Shown here: in pieces, positions 59,601 to 64,000 of the stretch
How positions within the stretch are numbered: the first letter of the stretch is position 1
Layout: the number at the start of each line of letters is the position of its first letter
Source: Strix aluco
Taxonomy: Eukaryota > Chordata > Aves > Strigiformes > Strigidae
Length of the DNA stretch: 64,000 bases
Assembly (NCBI RefSeq): GCF_031877795.1
Contig: NC_133934.1
Coordinates: 105,712,610-105,776,609 of the forward strand
Direction: 5' to 3'
The notes under the pieces: model-generated
Seen by the model: the letters and a program-made list of their open reading frames with translations, nothing else
Told to the model about the DNA's origin: nothing
Database searches by the model: none
Made by a program: the position numbers and the translations under genes

Positions 59601-61717
59601 TTTGAGATTGCAGCAATTGCAAGCAGCAGCAGCTCAATGGCAGCAGCATCCCCATCACCGGGTTGGGTTTCAATATCAGAGAATAATGCAGAAGCATGCC
59701 CAGCTGCAGCAGATAGTACAGCAGTATCAACAAATCATGCAACAACCTCCACACTTACAGGTGAAACCCTAAGGAGATGGTGTATGATACACTTCCTGGG
59801 TGAACTAGCACTCATGGTCTGCTGGAAAACAAGTAGTTGAATAATTTTTCATGGTTGGCTTATTTGCCTATTTACTTTTTCTGCTTGAGTAGAAGTCTAT
59901 ATCCCTTTTCCTACTTGTCACTCAACTTCAGAATGAAAAAAAAATTGACAGATGGTGATGAAGCTTCAGTAGGATGAGAAATACAAGACTTTTTGTAAGA
60001 TTTTTCAAAGATACCTGGGTGATACAGGAGCAAAGCTGAACACAATATTGAATTTACTCAGCTTTGAATGTTTTACTGCTGGAGAAACAGTTTAGAAGAA
60101 AGGTCAGGTAAACAGATGATTGCATGGAGTAACTTAGTAGCTGCTCTTTTTTACAATATTGTGTAGTACAAAAGTGGACATGTGCAATGATGAACACAGA
60201 TGCCAAAAACACGCAGTTGAAGTAATTAAGAAAATCTCTCTCATTATTTTTGACTCAAATAATCAGTGAAATAAAATAAAAAGTCTTAATAACTGTTTGG
60301 ATAATTATATCAGTGTTGCAACCTTTAAGCTTTTAAGTAGAAGTTAATTACTGTATTAGAATTGAGTCAACTTTTTCTGGGTTGGTGGAGTTTGTACATT
60401 AAGCAATTCTTTGTAGCTTGGGCTGTCTGCTTGTTTAAAAAAATCTAAGCATGAACCCTGAAAATCTCAGACAAGATCAAACCATGGATATGAGGATGTG
60501 TATCTACACATAATGAAAGACAGTACCACCTTGAAAGAAGCTTCATTGTGCAAATAAGATGATCTGAGAAAGGCTTGGAGAAAAATAATTGCTGACAGAT
60601 GAAGCAGGTTAATAGAAGAAACTGAAACCTTGAGAAATAGCCACATACTCTATATATTGAAAGCGTGAAGATTGATTTGGGTTTTAGCCATTGTTAGGAT
60701 CCAGTAATAATACAGCTTGGAGCCCTTTGATTATAGCTTTCTTCAGCTGTCTTGTTTAAAAAAAAAAAAAAAAAGATGTCGTCTAGTCATAAAATGTGTA
60801 AATTGTCACAATGGCTTTAGATGTCACAGTTGGTGTTTGCTTTTGTTTCAGTGTAGTTCTTCCTCAAGCTTCTGCCTAAGTCAGAAATTGTGATATTGCA
60901 AGTGATACTGAAATATATGGCTCTGAAAGTAACGAAGATGGTATTTTGAAGCTATTCTTGTCTTCTCATTGCAGACAATGTCAGTGGACATGCAGCTGCG
61001 ACATTATGAGGCACAGCAAAAACAGTTCCAGCAGCTTCATAAAGATTGGGAGCGATCAATGAACCAACAGTGGCAGCATCAGCTTCAAACCTACCCTCAC
61101 AAAGACCAGCTTCAAGAGTATGAGAAACAGTGGAAAGCATGGGACGAACAGATGAAGGTCACTCAGTCCCATCTGCAGGAGAAAGTGAGCTCACTTCAAA
61201 ATCTGAAGAATCAGTATCCTGCAAATGTTTCGCTGCCACCTCCATTTGTTCCATATTCTCAAACCACTCAAGGTGGCATTCCTATTATGCCTCCAACTTT
61301 ACCTTCAACTACACCTCCACTGGTCCCCCCGCCTCTCTCTTCTGTTTCTCAGTTATCTAATTCCTCTGTCCCTTCAGGATCCAGTACCCAAAGCAGTCAA
61401 TCTACTGAGACACCAAGGCCAGCTCTGCTTCCCACCCCTGGTACCTATGCATCAAAAATAGGTAGTTCAACTGTCTATACACCATATCATTCTCAAGTAA
61501 GTTCCTCCTTTGGCTCTTCAGACCACGGAAAGTCTCAAGTTCATCTTAGTAAACAAACTGTCTCTATTTCGTCTGAGCAAGGATGTGGGGAACTGAAACC
61601 CACTTCTGCAGTGTCTTCAACACACGCATCTACCGTGCAGGATAAACCAGTGAGGTCGGGTGGATTGCTTCCAGATCCTCCCAGATCAGCCCGTTTTGAA
61701 GGCCCCAGAGGTCCTAG
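52442..61717 (+). CDS. YLPM1: YLPM1 (ZAP3), YLP-motif nuclear protein, N-terminal four coding exons, partial
   Basis: A nuclear protein that binds protein phosphatase 1 and is reported to repress telomerase in stem cells; a C-terminal P-loop kinase-like domain known from the family lies beyond the window. Coding exons: 52442-53485 (348 codons), 58388-58630 (81), 59566-59760 (65), 60975-61717 (247 codons plus two bases). All four join in frame with GT-AG introns. Exon 1 is proline-rich with YLP repeats (AYLPP twice, PYLPP, PYLPR, SYLEP) and the conserved block EQHLAQLQQLQQMHQKQLQS. Later exons carry QQYWYQQHLLSLQQRAK, the Gln-rich LKQLQAA-type stretch, MSVDMQLRHYEAQQKQFQ and PHKDQLQEYEKQWKAW, all recognisable from human YLPM1, and SGGLLPDPPRSARFEGPRGP at the end. 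ATG follows a good Kozak context (CCACCATGT). Confidence 0.95.
60758..60774 (+). repeat. A17 homopolymer in YLPM1 intron 3
   Basis: Seventeen consecutive A about 200 bp before the next exon. No SINE or LINE body and no target duplication were recognised beside it, so it is taken as a simple mononucleotide repeat. Confidence 0.8.
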
Positions 61718-63889
61718 GTAAGGATGTTTTTGTTGATTTGTATGTGTTCCAGGCTACAAGACTTTCAGTGATACGTTAAGAAATAAAACATGTCTCGCTC
61801 TCAAATCTTCCTGAGGTTGTGTGAAGTGTGCTTGTTTGGTGGAGGCTTTGCTTTTACTGCATGTACGCCATGATCTGTATTTATCTTTGTAAAGCAAGGA
61901 TAGATAGATGCCTTTCACCTGAGCTTTACCTAGAGTAGAATGCACTTTTTTTCCTAGTAAAATGCTTGGGCACACTGCAACCTTTTCATTCCCAGAGACA
62001 TCCCTTTTTATGAAAAAGGGAAAGCTGTTGTAAATATGTAATGTCTTTGCTGTCCTTAGTTTGAAGATAACTCCCACTTGAAACAGTGATCCTATATGAA
62101 AAGTGATCTAAATTCCCTGTATTTTGTCTGTGGTACTTGGAACACAGTATAGGAAAACCTAAAGCAAAAATGTTGAAGGATTGTTTTTAAGGTGTTGTTA
62201 TATATGGTAGCACTGTAACGTAGGCATTCTGGAAGGGATTCAGGAAAGTATTCAGATACTACTTATTAGAAACAATAAAAAGTACTCTTTGTAATCTAAC
62301 ATTCATTGCAGAAAGAAATGAAAATTCAAAGCTGTTCACCAGTACTTTAACTTCCAGTGTTAGAGTTCTGCAACTGTATGATTGTCCTATTCACTGCACT
62401 TTTCAAAATGGCTGTTTAATAAGAGAGGTAGTGCTTGTCTTTAAGTGCAAATCAATGGTTTTCTATACATGTAGCATTACTTAGCACTCAGACAATTATA
62501 AACAAGAGAAAGAAGGAAAGAAATGAAGATTTGAGCCTTAGGATCCTAGCATTAGGATTCTTTGCCACTTTTCCTTTCGCATTACATGATGATGGTCTTG
62601 GTTTTGAAGGTTGCCGTCTTTATCTTTTTGTAAGAGACAGTTTTGTTCAAATTTAAATCTTCATCTTATCACGTGGATGGCCTGTTGCCTTAATGTAAAG
62701 CTACTCTTAAGAGCCAGTGTTCTGTGTCTTTTATGTGATTTTGTACCTGATACATGGTTTAATCCAAGATCTTGTTTTTGGAATGTTTTTCTTTCATACC
62801 TGACGTGGTATCAGATTGCAAAAACAACATCTGTTCTGTCTGGTCATTAGTTCAAGACGGGTTGATGTGATGCCTACTGAATCAAAGAACAGTGTTGTTC
62901 TGTTCAGTTGTTTCTATCCTTGCATATGCTGCTAGATTTTACGATCGTATCTTCACGTTTATTTCCCTTCTTTTTGCTTCCAGAGTGATCATTCATGAAT
63001 AATAATAATTCATTAATTGCTAGCAATGGAAATTATTTTTTTATAACTTTGAATAATTTTCTACCTTCTGATGGTTTTTAAAAAGTGTTGTTTCTGGTCC
63101 TGGGGATTTGTTGGATATACAGTTCTGAACAGACTGTTTTAATTATTTGCTAGTGCATGTCTTTTATGTGCATTGGTTTAGAGCTGAGTGATGTGAGATG
63201 ATAGGCTATGGATAATCAAAAATTTCTAGAATGCACATACAAGAACTCTGGTTTTGAGCATACTTACAGTATTTAATTAACACTGTAACCTTTGTGCATT
63301 CCAATATTGTGATTGCATGACCATTCTAGGGTTTTATCAAAGCTTTCCCAAAAATCTGTTTACTGTTTCTTCTTCATATAGTTTGTAGAAAGAGAGTCCT
63401 AATGCATTTTTAACTGAACCTGGGATAAATTAAAAATGTTGTGTGTTACCTGCTGCCATCACAGCTAAAAAAGTCCCAGGTAATGACTAGACATATAAAA
63501 AGACATACACACACCCCCTTCACCTCTTTTCAACAATTAGCTTTTCTCAAGAAGCTCTAAAGAACTGGCTTAAACTAATTTTCAGAATTTTGGGGATGAA
63601 GTGTGTCTTACAATATCCAACTTTCTAGCTATACCTTCTGTGTAAAAGTTGATCCTTCAAATCTAAGTTATCTTGCCACAGCACTTTGCAATTTCTTCTT
63701 TTTTCTCTTCCTATTCATCTTGACCCGCCCTTACCCCCAAAAAAGGCAGTTTACTGTGTTAATTTATCAGGATTATTAAAATTCTTTGAGGTTGTATGAA
63801 TTATCTTGTTTGGTAAATTGCTCACTGAAACAGTAAATTCTGCAACAAGTCAACTGCTATTGTTAACTAGGAGGTAATGAATTAATATC
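61718..63889 (+). other. YLPM1: YLPM1 intron 4 (continues past the window)
   Basis: The donor AG|GTAAGG follows the exon at 61717. The remaining 2.2 kb to the right-hand CR1 shows no further exon with family resemblance; the next part of the human protein (RFDGPRRF-like repeats) is not seen, so the acceptor must lie beyond the window. Confidence 0.7.
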
Positions 63890-64000
63890 CATAGAATCAT
63901 AGAATAGTTTGGGTTGGAAGGGACCTTTATACGTCGTCTATTCCAACCCCCCCTGCAGTGAGCAGGGACATCTTCAACTAGATTGTTCAGAGCCCTGTCC
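63890..64000 (-). mobile_element. CR1 LINE 3' end, cut by the window edge
   Basis: Two CATAGAAT units at 63890-63905 are the complement of the CR1 terminal repeat ATTCTATG. They are followed by the typical 3' UTR complement (TTTGGGTTGGAAGGGACCTT, then TTCCAACCCCCCCTGCAG and CAGGGACATCTTCAACTAGA). Orientation is minus, opposite to YLPM1. The intact terminal repeat and close match to the family suggest a younger insertion than the 10 kb fragment. The body runs beyond 64000. Confidence 0.93.

Noticed and set aside
1-64000. CRISPR arrays, bacterial operons, tRNA or rRNA genes, retroviral elements
   Set aside because: No regularly spaced repeats, cloverleaf-like boxes or rRNA segments were found. 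No retroviral or LTR element was recognised; the only mobile elements identified are CR1 LINEs and ancient SINE-like repeats.

Overview
The window is vertebrate nuclear DNA, most likely from a bird. Genes have many short exons and GT-AG introns, promoters lie in CpG islands, and three CR1 LINE copies are present (one with a readable reverse-transcriptase C-terminus). The gene order AREL1 (minus) / FCF1 (plus) / YLPM1 (plus) is the same as I know from human 14q24.3. The species cannot be named from the sequence alone.

Layout. Positions 1-20,460 hold no protein gene I can recognise: fairly GC-rich intergenic DNA with a CR1 copy (1,719-2,545), an old CR1 scrap (10,072-10,222), two small tandem duplications, a CTCF-like motif (16,826-16,838) and an ancient interspersed repeat (17,110-17,390). 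Positions 20,461-43,110 are AREL1 on the minus strand: a probable 3' UTR of about 3 kb, 18 coding exons (23,538-37,210) that join without a break into 822 codons, and at least one non-coding first exon in the CpG island near 43.1 kb. FCF1 begins about 100 bp away on the plus strand, with 8 coding exons (43,212-47,414) giving 198 aa. After about 4 kb of featureless spacer, YLPM1 starts in a second CpG island. Its first four coding exons (52,442-61,717) encode the Pro/Gln-rich N-terminal 676 residues, and the gene runs off the right edge. A CR1 3' end in its fourth intron is cut by the window edge.

Roles. AREL1 is a HECT E3 ubiquitin ligase that acts against apoptosis. FCF1 (UTP24) is a PIN-domain nuclease of the small-subunit processome. 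YLPM1 is a nuclear, PP1-associated YLP-motif protein. I see no pathway link; AREL1 and FCF1 share a divergent promoter of housekeeping type.

I found no convincing undescribed system. The most notable observations are: (1) the last two AREL1 introns both appear to use GC rather than GT donors, and the second interrupts the codon of the catalytic cysteine; (2) both divergent genes put their start codon in a minimal first coding exon (ATG alone in FCF1, five codons in AREL1); (3) a pair of related ancient SINE-like copies lies in neighbouring AREL1 introns; (4) a 146-bp AREL1 intron is half filled by an AT palindromic repeat.
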